Part shown: positions 1 to 5,723 of the stretch, in pieces
Numbering within the stretch: the first letter of the stretch is position 1
How the letters are laid out: every line of letters begins with the position of its first letter
Source of the DNA: an archaeon
Lineage (GTDB): Archaea; Thermoproteota; Nitrososphaeria; Conexivisphaerales; UBA164
DNA length: 8,200 bases
Assembly (NCBI GenBank): GCA_021798095.1
Contig: JAJZYL010000052.1
Coordinates: 1 to 8,200, forward strand
Direction of reading: 5' to 3'
Position numbers and translations under genes: made by a program
Notes under the pieces: model-generated
What the model saw: the letters and a program-made list of their open reading frames with translations, nothing else
Databases searched by the model: none
Told to the model about the DNA's origin: nothing

Positions 1-75
1 AAGCTGCTGGGCTGGACGGTCGCACAGAGGAGGGATGACAGGATCGGCTGTGCGCTGTTCTCCATGGAACTCTAG
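1..75 (+). CDS. C-terminal tail of an unidentified upstream protein (partial)
   Basis: Reading from base 1 gives 24 codons ending in TAG at 73-75. The peptide starts KLLGWTVAQRRDD and ends GCALFSMEL. There is no start codon inside the window, so this would be the end of a gene that begins further left. The tail is too short to assign a family and I do not recognise it. Support is limited to an open frame that stops before the promoter of the next gene. It could be a chance open frame. Confidence 0.45.
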   Translation, partial: KLLGWTVAQRRDDRIGCALFSMEL

Positions 76-133
76 CACAACCTGTTCAATCTGGCATCGT
101 AGAATTAAGTCCCACAGCCTAATCTTAGGAAAG

Positions 134-144
134 CCTTTTATAGT
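134..144 (+). promoter_or_regulatory. TATA-like box for the SPFH/NfeD operon
   Basis: The sequence CTTTTATAGTA is centred about 27 bases before the ATG at 167. Archaeal transcription starts about 25-27 bases after the TATA box, so the mRNA would begin at or within a few bases of this ATG and be leaderless. No SD sequence precedes the ATG, which agrees. This placement is the main reason to prefer ATG 167 over the upstream in-frame ATG at 35. Confidence 0.6.
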
Positions 145-166
145 AAACTGTGGGTTAATATTTCAT

Positions 167-997
167 ATGTCAGATATATTTCTTTATTTCTCAATATTCA
201 TAATAGTAGTTGTAGTAGGCGTATTCTTGAGCGGGTTACACATCCTAAGGGAATGGGAGAGGGCGCCGGTCCTAACCCTTGGGAGGTTCATGGGTATCAA
301 GGGTCCAGGCCTCGTATATGTATTTCCGTTCATAAGTAAGATGCCCATGAAAATTTCGACCAGACTACAGGTGTACTCATTCGTCACCGAACAGACGCTG
401 ACGAAGGACAACGTGCCAGTGGACGTTGACGCCGTGATGTATTTCATGCCTGCCGATGTGCAGAAGAGCGTCCTGAGCGTCGAAAACTACCGCGCTGCTA
501 CGGAGTATGCGGCTCAGACCACGCTGAGAGAGGTGGTAGGCCAGACCGTATTTGATGAGCTTCTTGCTGAGCGGGAGAAGATAGGAACGATAGTAAGGGG
601 GATAATAGACGAAAAGACCGAATCCTGGGGAATAAAGGTCACCGCAGTGGAGGTCAGGGACCTGAAGATACCATCTTCGCTACAGGCTGCCATGTCGGCG
701 CAGGCACAGGCCGAAAGGGAAAGGAGAGCCAGGGTTACGCTCGCGTTGGCAGAATCACAGGCGGCTGAGAAGATGGTTCAAGCGGCTGACCAGTACAAGA
801 ATAATGAACTGGCGTTCCAGTTGAGGTGGATGAACATGCTGTATGAGCTTGGCCTCAGGTCCAACAGCTCACTCGTAATGATACCCTCCAACATCCCTAC
901 GGCCGGGCTATCTCCACTCGGGCTCTTCGATGTAAAGGACCTTATGGCTAAGGGAAGTAAGAAGAAGGAGCAAGAGGAAAAGGGGGCACAGCAGTAA
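167..997 (+). CDS. Slipin/stomatin-type SPFH (band 7) membrane protein
   Basis: A 276-residue SPFH scaffold protein, anchored in the membrane by one N-terminal segment (residues about 5-22) with the rest in the cytoplasm. After the anchor comes the typical REWERAPVLTLGR start of the domain (28-40), GIKGPGLVYVFPF (43-55), the LTKDNVPVDVDAV strand region (78-90) and TLREVVGQ (119-126). A charged helix follows, with AQAQAERERRARV (179-190) and AESQAAEKM. The C-terminus has a hydrophobic stretch (about 235-260) and a Lys/Glu/Gln-rich tail. Length and order fit archaeal slipins. The open frame extends up to ATG 35, but those 44 residues are not slipin-like and overlap the preceding gene's tail and the promoter. 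An NfeD protease gene follows after 10 bases, the classic stomatin-protease pairing. In Pyrococcus the partner protease cleaves the hydrophobic C-terminal region of its stomatin. Family assignment is firm; the cellular role is inferred. Confidence 0.93.
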   Translation: MSDIFLYFSIFIIVVVVGVFLSGLHILREWERAPVLTLGRFMGIKGPGLVYVFPFISKMPMKISTRLQVYSFVTEQTLTKDNVPVDVDAVMYFMPADVQKSVLSVENYRAATEYAAQTTLREVVGQTVFDELLAEREKIGTIVRGIIDEKTESWGIKVTAVEVRDLKIPSSLQAAMSAQAQAERERRARVTLALAESQAAEKMVQAADQYKNNELAFQLRWMNMLYELGLRSNSSLVMIPSNIPTAGLSPLGLFDVKDLMAKGSKKKEQEEKGAQQ

Positions 998-1007
998 GTA
1001 AGTCGTT

Positions 1008-2288
1008 ATGAATCGGCTACTGTTTGCCGTCGTCATCATCACGCTGGTTCTAATCCCAGTTTCCACCGTGAGGAGTCAGGCGCCTGCCAAGGTCGTGGTG
1101 GTAAATTTCAACTATACTGTCGACCCTGGAGCATCGGCAATGATGAGGCAGGCTGTTGGCACGGCCATGAACGATCACGCCGTGGCCATACTCATAGTCA
1201 TGAATTCACCCGGGGGCTACCTTTCTGATATGCTTGACATAATAAATTCAATTACCCTTGCCAATCAATCCGGAATAGCGGTCTACACTTATGTCCCGCA
1301 GAACGGCATTGCAGCATCGGCGGCCAGCTATATCTCCATGGCGACCAACAGGATATTGATGGCGCCTGGAACCGAAATCGGCCCTTCTACTCCGATAGTG
1401 GTGGGCGGGACGGCACTGGAGCAGAACCACACCGAAGATGCCATGCTCAAGCTGATGGTCGGATTGGCCAATGAGTGGGGGAGGAATTCAACGGCTGCCT
1501 ACAACATGGTGTTATATGATACGGCATACTCAGCTAACCAGGCGCTCCAGTACAATGTCATAAACGGGGAAGCAAGCAATATCACCGTGGCGGAGGCCTC
1601 ATTGGGAATAGGCGGCCTCCCTTCGGTCACCGTAGGCGAAAGCTACTATGACCAGTTTCTGAGCGCATTGAGCAACTCCACCCTCGATGGGGTGCTTATA
1701 CTCATCGGCATGATAGCGATCATACTGGACCTGCTGCATCCGACGGTGCTGCTGAGCATAGGTGGGGTTATCGCCATAGTGCTCGGGCTCATAGGGGCGG
1801 AAGTGATAAACGCGTCAGTGCTCGGGATCGTAATACTGGTGCTGGCTGCGGTATTCCTCATTGTTGAGCTTAAGACCGGGCATGGTGTGGCGTTCCTCGC
1901 CGCGATAGCAACCGGTGCTGCCGGGATCTATTTTCTAAATCAGGGAATAGGGTATTCTCCGGCTCCAAGCGGCTGGGACCTGATCGTATCGATAATAATT
2001 ATACTGATAGCCGGCGTTTTCATTTCCTTCTACATCAGGCGGGCCTTCAAATTCATAAGGACGAATAAGGTATTTACCGGTAGTGAATCAATGATCGGCG
2101 TTAACGGGTTGGCCACAACCGACATTGATCCAAACGGCGAAGTATCCATCGACGGCGTCAGGTGGCGGGCGTTTTCTTCATCAGGAAAAATTGGCAAGGG
2201 CAGGCGGGTTAAGGTAGTGGCGGTCAATGGCATCGTGCTGCGGGTTGAACCCTATCCCGGTGAACAGGAAGCCCATACTGGGCAGTAG
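1008..2288 (+). CDS. NfeD-family membrane-bound ClpP-class serine protease (stomatin-operon protease)
   Basis: A long-form NfeD protein of 426 residues. It has a signal or anchor segment (3-20, possible cleavage after SQA), then a ClpP/SppA-like domain (about 28-200) with NSPGG (66-70), the nucleophile motif GIAASAAS (100-107; Ser104 expected catalytic) and APGTEIGPSTPI (119-130). Five hydrophobic segments follow (about 226-242, 245-264, 269-287, 292-310, 323-343). The C-terminus is a soluble OB-fold NfeD domain (354-416: GVNGLATT, PNGEVSIDG, GRRVKVVAVNGIVLRVEP). The family is known to cleave the partner stomatin. By alignment from memory with the Pyrococcus 1510-N protease, the position of its catalytic lysine is occupied by His141 (NHTED). 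Activity is therefore uncertain. It lies 10 bases after the slipin gene with no clear SD sequence and 12 bases before the methyltransferase, so the three are probably cotranscribed. Confidence 0.93.
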   Translation: MNRLLFAVVIITLVLIPVSTVRSQAPAKVVVVNFNYTVDPGASAMMRQAVGTAMNDHAVAILIVMNSPGGYLSDMLDIINSITLANQSGIAVYTYVPQNGIAASAASYISMATNRILMAPGTEIGPSTPIVVGGTALEQNHTEDAMLKLMVGLANEWGRNSTAAYNMVLYDTAYSANQALQYNVINGEASNITVAEASLGIGGLPSVTVGESYYDQFLSALSNSTLDGVLILIGMIAIILDLLHPTVLLSIGGVIAIVLGLIGAEVINASVLGIVILVLAAVFLIVELKTGHGVAFLAAIATGAAGIYFLNQGIGYSPAPSGWDLIVSIIIILIAGVFISFYIRRAFKFIRTNKVFTGSESMIGVNGLATTDIDPNGEVSIDGVRWRAFSSSGKIGKGRRVKVVAVNGIVLRVEPYPGEQEAHTGQ

Positions 2289-2300
2289 GTTAAGAGAACG

Positions 2301-2975
2301 ATGATGGACGGCGGGATCTTCAGGAGGGTCGGCGCCAAGTATGACACCCTGGTCAAGCTTACCACCATGAACCAGGACAGGAGGTGGAGACTGAAGGCGC
2401 TGAGCATGATCAGGGGGCTCGACAGCCCGTCGATCCTTGAACTGGCCTCCGGCACCGGCCTGATCACCAGAGAGCTGTTGAAACTCTATCCATCGGCCAC
2501 GATCCTGGCAATCGACAGCTCACCGTCCATGGTGGCAAAGCACAGGGCTGAAATCGTGGATGCCAGGGTGCGAGTAAATGTCATGAACGCCCTTGACGCT
2601 GAACCTTCGCCCGACAAATTTGACCTGGTTATATCAGGGTACCTTCCAAAATACGTCCCCCTTGACCGGCTGGCTTCAACCATAGACAGGGTGCTCAGGG
2701 AAGGGGGCGAAGCGGTCATCTTTGATTTCTCGATCCCCAGCTGGCCGGCCAGGCTTTTCTGGGAGCTGTGGATAAGGCTGCTCAGGGTTCTTCTCTATAT
2801 TGACCCTGATACAAGGGATATGTCAACTCGCCTCTGGGGATATATAAGAAGAAACGATGGATGGGAACGGCTCCTTGCTGACATGCTATTGAAGGCGAAA
2901 GGCAAGGCATACCGGGTGGAGACCGTCAGGGTTAGCTTTGGGGCATGCACGATCCTCCACCTTGAGCCCGCCTGA
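2301..2975 (+). CDS. UbiE/MenG-like SAM-dependent methyltransferase (possible demethylmenaquinone methyltransferase)
   Basis: A 224-residue class I methyltransferase. The N-terminus IFRRVGAKYDTLVKL...RRWR (6-30) resembles the UbiE opening. Motif I is ILELASGTGL (45-54), the acidic ribose-binding residue is Asp72 in LAIDSSPSM, motif II is KFDLVISGYLPKYV (106-119), and RVLREGGEAVIFDFS (130-144) is close to the second UbiE signature. The hydrophobic stretch at 150-168 could contact a quinone or membrane. UbiE/MenG enzymes methylate the quinone ring in ubiquinone or menaquinone synthesis, and Thermoplasmatales use menaquinone-type quinones, so MenG is plausible. The first UbiE signature (YDxMN...SxxxH) is only partly kept, so a different lipid-like substrate is possible. 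Two ATG codons lie in tandem at 2301 and 2304; either could start. It is the last gene of the operon and ends 8 bases from a convergent gene. Confidence 0.72.
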   Translation: MMDGGIFRRVGAKYDTLVKLTTMNQDRRWRLKALSMIRGLDSPSILELASGTGLITRELLKLYPSATILAIDSSPSMVAKHRAEIVDARVRVNVMNALDAEPSPDKFDLVISGYLPKYVPLDRLASTIDRVLREGGEAVIFDFSIPSWPARLFWELWIRLLRVLLYIDPDTRDMSTRLWGYIRRNDGWERLLADMLLKAKGKAYRVETVRVSFGACTILHLEPA

Positions 2976-2983
2976 CCGGCGTA

Positions 2984-3448
2984 TCATTCCTGGATTACCT
3001 TACCTATGTTAGCACACCGGGACAGGAGTTCCACCTTTGAAAGGCCCTGCGGTATGACCAGTTCATCCACGTCCCTTATTGAAAAAATGTATTTTGTAGC
3101 GGTTTGATTGTCTATATCTTTCAGGGTCAGCTTCTTTACGTTCCTTATCAGTATCCTCTTATTGGCATCGGCTATCTCCTTCCCTGTAAGTTCCAGCTCA
3201 TTCATGTGACCCAGGACCTTACTGCCTCCGTTGGTGAGCCCCATCTGGAAGTTCCTCGACATATCAAGCAGGCCGTCAGCCGTCGATTCCATGGCCAGGT
3301 ACGCATCGTTGGTCACGTCACCGAGCGTCTTACCGGTATCATATGCTAACTCCTTCATCCTCTTGTAAAGGTCATTCCTGATCCCCTTGATGGTTACCGA
3401 TCTTTTCTCTACGCTTTCATCCTTATCTTCCGACTTTTCTTCAGTCAT
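2984..3448 (-). CDS. Hypothetical protein: putative ribbon-helix-helix N-terminus plus ~22-residue repeats
   Basis: A 154-residue protein I cannot name. The first 15 residues are very acidic and likely disordered. Residues 16-54 (KRSVTIKGIRNDLYKRMKELAYDTGKT, then LGDVTNDAYLAM) have the strand-helix-helix pattern of ribbon-helix-helix DNA-binding domains. The C-terminal half has an internal repeat: LIRNVKKLTL (100-109) and SIRDVDELVI (123-132), 23 residues apart, with a weaker earlier copy around MNELELTG (82-89). This suggests a short beta-repeat or solenoid. ATG 3448 is supported by a TATA-like box 25 bases upstream, implying a leaderless mRNA. It is a single gene convergent with the methyltransferase gene. 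A transcription regulator or a DNA-bound scaffold is possible, but this is inference. Confidence 0.8.
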   Translation of the reverse strand: MTEEKSEDKDESVEKRSVTIKGIRNDLYKRMKELAYDTGKTLGDVTNDAYLAMESTADGLLDMSRNFQMGLTNGGSKVLGHMNELELTGKEIADANKRILIRNVKKLTLKDIDNQTATKYIFSIRDVDELVIPQGLSKVELLSRCANIGKVIQE

Positions 3449-3468
3449 ACTAGTAGTGCCGGATTACC

Positions 3469-3478
3469 ATATATATTA
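3469..3478 (-). promoter_or_regulatory. TATA-like box for the ribbon-helix-helix repeat protein
   Basis: Read on the minus strand this is TAATATATAT, centred about 25 bases before the ATG at 3448-3446. It predicts transcription starting at or next to the start codon, the leaderless arrangement also seen at 167 and 7448. Confidence 0.6.
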
Positions 3479-3719
3479 AGATTTCCATGGTTACTTGTAT
3501 TACTAAGAAATCCTGATCACTGTGCCACCCAAAGATAATAAGTAAAAAATCCCTGCCCTTAAAGACGATGCCCGTACGGTAAACGGTTTGGTCCGCTAGT
3601 GGATTAATGGCCGCTCTTACTGAAGCGTTCTGATAAGCGGTAAAAAATTAACCCCTATTCCAATCTAGCGCGCCAAGCGTATGTACAGGCAGGGTCATCA
3701 AGGCATGCATAACCAGGAG
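3479..3719. other. Intergenic stretch without a recognisable gene
   Basis: Between the promoter of the minus-strand repeat protein and the 3' end of tRNA-Val I find no convincing coding frame. It contains two runs of six A (3544-3549 and 3642-3647), which read as T6 on the minus strand. There is an 8-bp palindrome CCGTACGG and an imperfect hairpin with CCGCT (3611-3615) pairing AGCGG (3636-3640) around an inner GAA/TTC stem. These may mark termination of the tRNA transcript or a small RNA. Nothing more specific is supported. Confidence 0.5.
3642..3647 (-). terminator. Candidate T-run terminator downstream of tRNA-Val
   Basis: On the minus strand this is a run of six T located about 72 bases after the tRNA 3' end. 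Archaeal RNA polymerase commonly terminates at such T-runs without needing a hairpin. A second T6 run lies further on at 3549-3544. The distance from the tRNA is rather long, so a weaker, earlier stop site cannot be excluded. Confidence 0.35.
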
Positions 3720-3795
3720 TGGGCCGGCCAGGATTTGAACCTGGGATCTCCGCCGTGTCAGAGCGATGTGCAAGACCAAGCTACACCACCGGCCC
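3720..3795 (-). tRNA. tRNA-Val (anticodon GAC)
   Basis: A complete 76-nt cloverleaf on the minus strand. The 7-bp acceptor stem is GGGCCGG (3795-3789) paired with CCGGCCC (3727-3721), with discriminator A at 3720. The D arm is GTGT/GCAC with an 11-base loop. The anticodon stem is TCGCT/GGCGG (two G-U pairs) with loop CTGACAC, giving anticodon GAC, which reads GUC (and GUU by wobble) for valine. The variable loop has 5 bases. The T arm is CCAGG/CCTGG with loop TTCAAAT. CCA is not encoded (the next bases are CTC), so it must be added after transcription. No intron is present. Confidence 0.95.
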
Positions 3796-3855
3796 CATGA
3801 ACTGGCCCGCTAAAGTATCGCAACATGCGACCAGTATCAAGTGGATCATGGCTTA

Positions 3856-3865
3856 GGTATAAAAT
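3856..3865. promoter_or_regulatory. TATA-like box, usable in either direction (tRNA-Val candidate promoter)
   Basis: The plus strand reads GGTATAAAAT and the minus strand ATTTTATACC. On the minus strand it would start a tRNA precursor near 3834 with a leader of about 38 bases. On the plus strand it would start near 3885. A closer minus-strand candidate, CGATACTTTA (3820-3811), is weaker and sits slightly too close to the tRNA 5' end. Which box is used cannot be decided from sequence. Confidence 0.35.
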
Positions 3866-3875
3866 GTTTTTTTGG

Positions 3876-3883
3876 TATATAAG
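3876..3883 (+). promoter_or_regulatory. TATA-like box ahead of a candidate small RNA
   Basis: TATATAAG on the plus strand is a near-ideal archaeal box. It predicts transcription from about 3903-3908. No credible protein gene starts there; instead a stem-forming segment begins at 3909. This mismatch is why the following stretch is listed as a candidate RNA. Confidence 0.45.
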
Positions 3884-3905
3884 GGCTATCCCTTTTACAG
3901 CCAAA

Positions 3906-3980
3906 TGTGCAGGCAGCTTGTCCTGTGGATCTACTTGCGAGCGTCCCAGCTGGGGCGGAAAATCCTGCAAAAAGCTTTTT
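3906..3980 (+). ncRNA. Candidate small structured RNA
   Basis: A strong TATA-like box lies about 27 bases before this stretch. A 5-bp closing stem can form between GCAGG (3909-3913) and CCTGC (3964-3968). Inside it CGTCCC (3942-3947) pairs with GGGGCG (3952-3957) around an AGCT tetraloop. A T5 run (3976-3980) follows the closing stem, as a terminator would. An alternative hairpin CAGG/CCTG (3910-3913 with 3922-3925) competes with the outer stem. I do not recognise a known RNA family, and short stems like these also arise by chance. Confidence 0.3.
3969..3980. repeat. 12-bp perfect palindrome AAAAAGCTTTTT
   Basis: The sequence AAAAAGCTTTTT is its own reverse complement. Its right half merges into a TATA-like element (CTTTTTATC, 3975-3983) that would drive the transcript starting near 4006. 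The palindrome may therefore be a factor-binding site, a shared promoter/terminator element, or simply A/T-rich promoter DNA. Confidence 0.5.
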
Positions 3981-3983
3981 ATC
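3975..3983 (+). promoter_or_regulatory. TATA-like box for the mini-ORF / RuvC-fold gene transcript
   Basis: CTTTTTATC is centred about 27 bases before the ATG at 4006, which would put the transcript start exactly on the mini-ORF start codon. A second, weaker candidate (AAAGTATAC, 3992-4000) would start transcription near 4024, inside the mini-ORF. Both leave the main gene at 4078 with a leader of roughly 54-72 bases. Confidence 0.45.
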
Positions 3984-4005
3984 CTTAATGTAAAGTATAC
4001 TCCTC

Positions 4006-4071
4006 ATGAGTTATGAGGTTAGGATTAAGGGCGCTCAGGCCGGCGATGGAACCACAGGCACCATCGGGTAA
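4006..4071 (+). CDS. 21-codon mini-ORF (possible leader peptide)
   Basis: ATG 4006 opens a 21-residue frame beginning MSYEVRIKGAQ and ending TTGTIG, closed by TAA at 4069-4071. It lies in the same frame as the next gene, separated from it by TAA, CCA and TAG. Its start coincides with the predicted transcription start, so it would be the first ORF on a leaderless mRNA. The downstream gene has only a weak SD (GGGT at 4066-4069, inside the mini-ORF end). Translation of the mini-ORF could therefore help or control initiation at 4078. No homologue is recognised; it may be a chance frame. Confidence 0.3.
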   Translation: MSYEVRIKGAQAGDGTTGTIG

Positions 4072-4077
4072 CCATAG

Positions 4078-4665
4078 ATGGAACCTTGCATAGCCACTGT
4101 TAATGGCCAGGCCTTCTATTACTTTGCCAGCCTGCTCAAGCGAGCCGGGATGAGGCTTGAGGCCAGCCTCCCATGGGAAACCGAAGACGAGTCCAGGCTA
4201 TATTTGACCACAAGGGAGGAAGCCCCCTTGATGAACGGAAGGATGACCCTGCTATACGAGGATATAATCAGGGAGGAGCCGCTGGACCTTCTGATGTTGC
4301 TGAACTATGGTAGAAGGATAAGGAAGATAGAGGTAGGCATAGATCCAGGCTCGCACACCGGAATAGCTATCCTCATGAACGGGAGGACTGTGTGGACTAC
4401 CATATCGATGGACCCTGGGCAGGTGTTGCCCATGATCTCCAGCATGATAAGCGCCCTGGACGCTCCGATCCACGTTAAGATAGGGGATGGAAGGCCTGAC
4501 ATAACCGCCAGCCTGGCAGAACGGCTGCTTCCGATGCTCAGAAGCAAGGATACCGTGCAAGTAGTAAATGAAAGGAGCACCACCCCGCGCGGCAGGGTGC
4601 GTTATCAGAAGGATGTGCTTGCTGCGGCGTTAATAGCCATGAGAAACGGCGCGGAGTCAGTATAG
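4078..4665 (+). CDS. Archaeal RuvC/RNase H-fold protein, resolvase-like, uncharacterised
   Basis: A 195-residue protein. The N-terminal part (1-80) contains VNGQAFYYFASLLKRAG (8-24) and the strand RLYLTTREEAP (40-50). The RNase H-like domain starts with EVGIDPGSHTGIAIL (85-99), in which Asp89 is the typical first metal-binding aspartate of RuvC-like nucleases. Further along are KIGDG (134-138), VVNERSTTP (162-170, Glu165) and a C-terminal helix QKDVLAAALIAMRNG (177-191) with Asp179. This resembles a broadly distributed euryarchaeal family of unknown function. The last RuvC acidic pair (D..D) is reduced to one Asp here, so nuclease activity is uncertain. It may act on branched DNA or structured RNA. 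It converges with the minus-strand operon, leaving an 18-bp gap. Confidence 0.82.
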   Translation: MEPCIATVNGQAFYYFASLLKRAGMRLEASLPWETEDESRLYLTTREEAPLMNGRMTLLYEDIIREEPLDLLMLLNYGRRIRKIEVGIDPGSHTGIAILMNGRTVWTTISMDPGQVLPMISSMISALDAPIHVKIGDGRPDITASLAERLLPMLRSKDTVQVVNERSTTPRGRVRYQKDVLAAALIAMRNGAESV

Positions 4666-4683
4666 CTTAACTGACGGGCCACT

Positions 4684-5703
4684 TCAGAGGCCTATTGAAT
4701 TTATGGTGTTCCCGCTGTTGCCGTCTATTAGCAGCACTATCTTCTTCCCCTTGTGGTCATACCTCGCGAACCACACCGGGGCGTGAAGCAGTTCACCCTC
4801 CGATACTTCGACCTCCGTTTGAAGCTTCTGTATCATGTGATACTGCTTGTGCGCCCTGTCGCTCTGCAGCTGCTCTACAAGGGTCCTTGCCTGGCCCTTC
4901 GCTGCATCTTCGCCCAGGTCACCGTTGAGTACCTTGATGGACTTGACCTTTGAAACATCGAAAAGCACCCTTTCGTTCATCGCAAATTCGTAGTTCTTCG
5001 GCTGATACTCCATCAGCGATTTTACCGCTATCACAGGGTAGTTGTAGTTCGCGTCGATAGTGTTTACTGTAACGTTGCCGCCGCCACCATAGCCCCCCAT
5101 GAAAAAGAGGGTGGGACCGAAGCCCCTCCCCGTAGAGATGAATCTCCTTCCGCCGAAGCCTCCACCCATTCCACCTAGCAGGATCCCGAACACAGCGGCT
5201 TCCGTGGCGGTCTGACCCACCTGCGCTGCCACGTTCTGGCTGGTCACGGTGGTCCTTGCTGATACAGTAACAACCCAGTATGGTATGTAACTCAGCGAGA
5301 ACTCCTCCTTTACAGAGCTCTCCTCTAGATGCCTGTGCAACAGGCCCCTGTCCATCAACTTCTTCACCCTTTCCTCAACCTGGCCCTCATCGACGAACTT
5401 TAAGGGCAGCATAGTATGCTTCTGGATGCTCTTCCAGCCATCGTTTGCCAGGGTTATGCTGCTTCCACAGTACTCACACGTAATGATCATTTCACCGAAC
5501 TTCGGTGTAATGGGTGCACCGCAGCTCGGGCACTTCAGTGAAGTTATGCCAGCCGGAGCCAGAATGTTCTCCTGAGCCTTGGGCTGCCCCTTCTGCCCCT
5601 GTAAAGAAGCCCCGGTTGCGGGGGCTCCTACCTGAGCGCCGCACTTGTAACAGAACTTCGCGTCGTCTGGCAGTTCGGCGCCACACTTGTCACAATATAT
5701 CAT
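4684..5703 (-). CDS. Zinc-ribbon protein with glycine-rich centre and PYW/PVW motifs (YdjG-like)
   Basis: A 339-residue protein. It has two N-terminal zinc ribbons (Cys4, 7, 18, 21 and Cys58, 61, 76, 79), then a region PLKFVDEGQVEERVKKLMDRG (100-120) and YIPYWVVTVSA (139-149). A glycine-rich stretch (172-209: LLGGMGGGFGG, MGGYGGGGN) could be flexible or insert in the membrane. The C-terminus has HAPVWFARYDHKGKKIVLLIDG (308-328) and SGNTINSIGL. The architecture matches bacterial zinc-ribbon proteins with paired 'PYW...PVW' strand motifs, such as B. subtilis YdjG, which works with an SPFH protein in the envelope stress response (family link from memory). ATG 5703 is fixed by a GGAGGT SD at 5717-5712, 8 bases upstream. 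Last gene of the operon; 20 bases follow the SPFH gene. Probable partner of the SPFH protein. Confidence 0.82.
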   Translation of the reverse strand: MIYCDKCGAELPDDAKFCYKCGAQVGAPATGASLQGQKGQPKAQENILAPAGITSLKCPSCGAPITPKFGEMIITCEYCGSSITLANDGWKSIQKHTMLPLKFVDEGQVEERVKKLMDRGLLHRHLEESSVKEEFSLSYIPYWVVTVSARTTVTSQNVAAQVGQTATEAAVFGILLGGMGGGFGGRRFISTGRGFGPTLFFMGGYGGGGNVTVNTIDANYNYPVIAVKSLMEYQPKNYEFAMNERVLFDVSKVKSIKVLNGDLGEDAAKGQARTLVEQLQSDRAHKQYHMIQKLQTEVEVSEGELLHAPVWFARYDHKGKKIVLLIDGNSGNTINSIGL

Positions 5704-5711
5704 CTTCCTCT

Positions 5712-5717
5712 ACCTCC
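5712..5717 (-). promoter_or_regulatory. Strong Shine-Dalgarno site inside the minus-strand operon
   Basis: On the minus strand this is GGAGGT, with 8 bases before the ATG at 5703. It shows that this organism uses SD-led initiation for internal operon genes, in contrast to the leaderless first genes, and it fixes the start of the zinc-ribbon protein. Confidence 0.8.
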
Positions 5718-5723
5718 CTCCCT

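Noticed and set aside
35..166. N-terminal extension of the slipin frame back to ATG 35
   Set aside because: It overlaps the tail of the upstream frame and covers the TATA-like box. Its residues are not slipin-like, while ATG 167 begins directly before the membrane anchor with correct leaderless spacing.
1646..2467. Antisense frames over the NfeD and UbiE-like genes
   Set aside because: They lie opposite strong, domain-containing genes and have no start signals or recognisable domains.
3560..3625. C/D-box-like small RNA (GATG ... CTGA spacing)
   Set aside because: The C-box match is poor, there are no convincing internal boxes, and no kink-turn stem is visible.
3758..4016. Open frames of 60-70 codons on both strands around the tRNA
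   Set aside because: The minus-strand frame lies across tRNA-Val. The plus-strand frame at 3825-4016 has no SD or domain, a Cys/Trp-rich random composition, and crosses two promoters.
4252..4583. Antisense frames over the RuvC-fold gene
   Set aside because: They mirror the codon pattern of a real gene with GIDPG and KDVLAAAL motifs and show no motif of their own.
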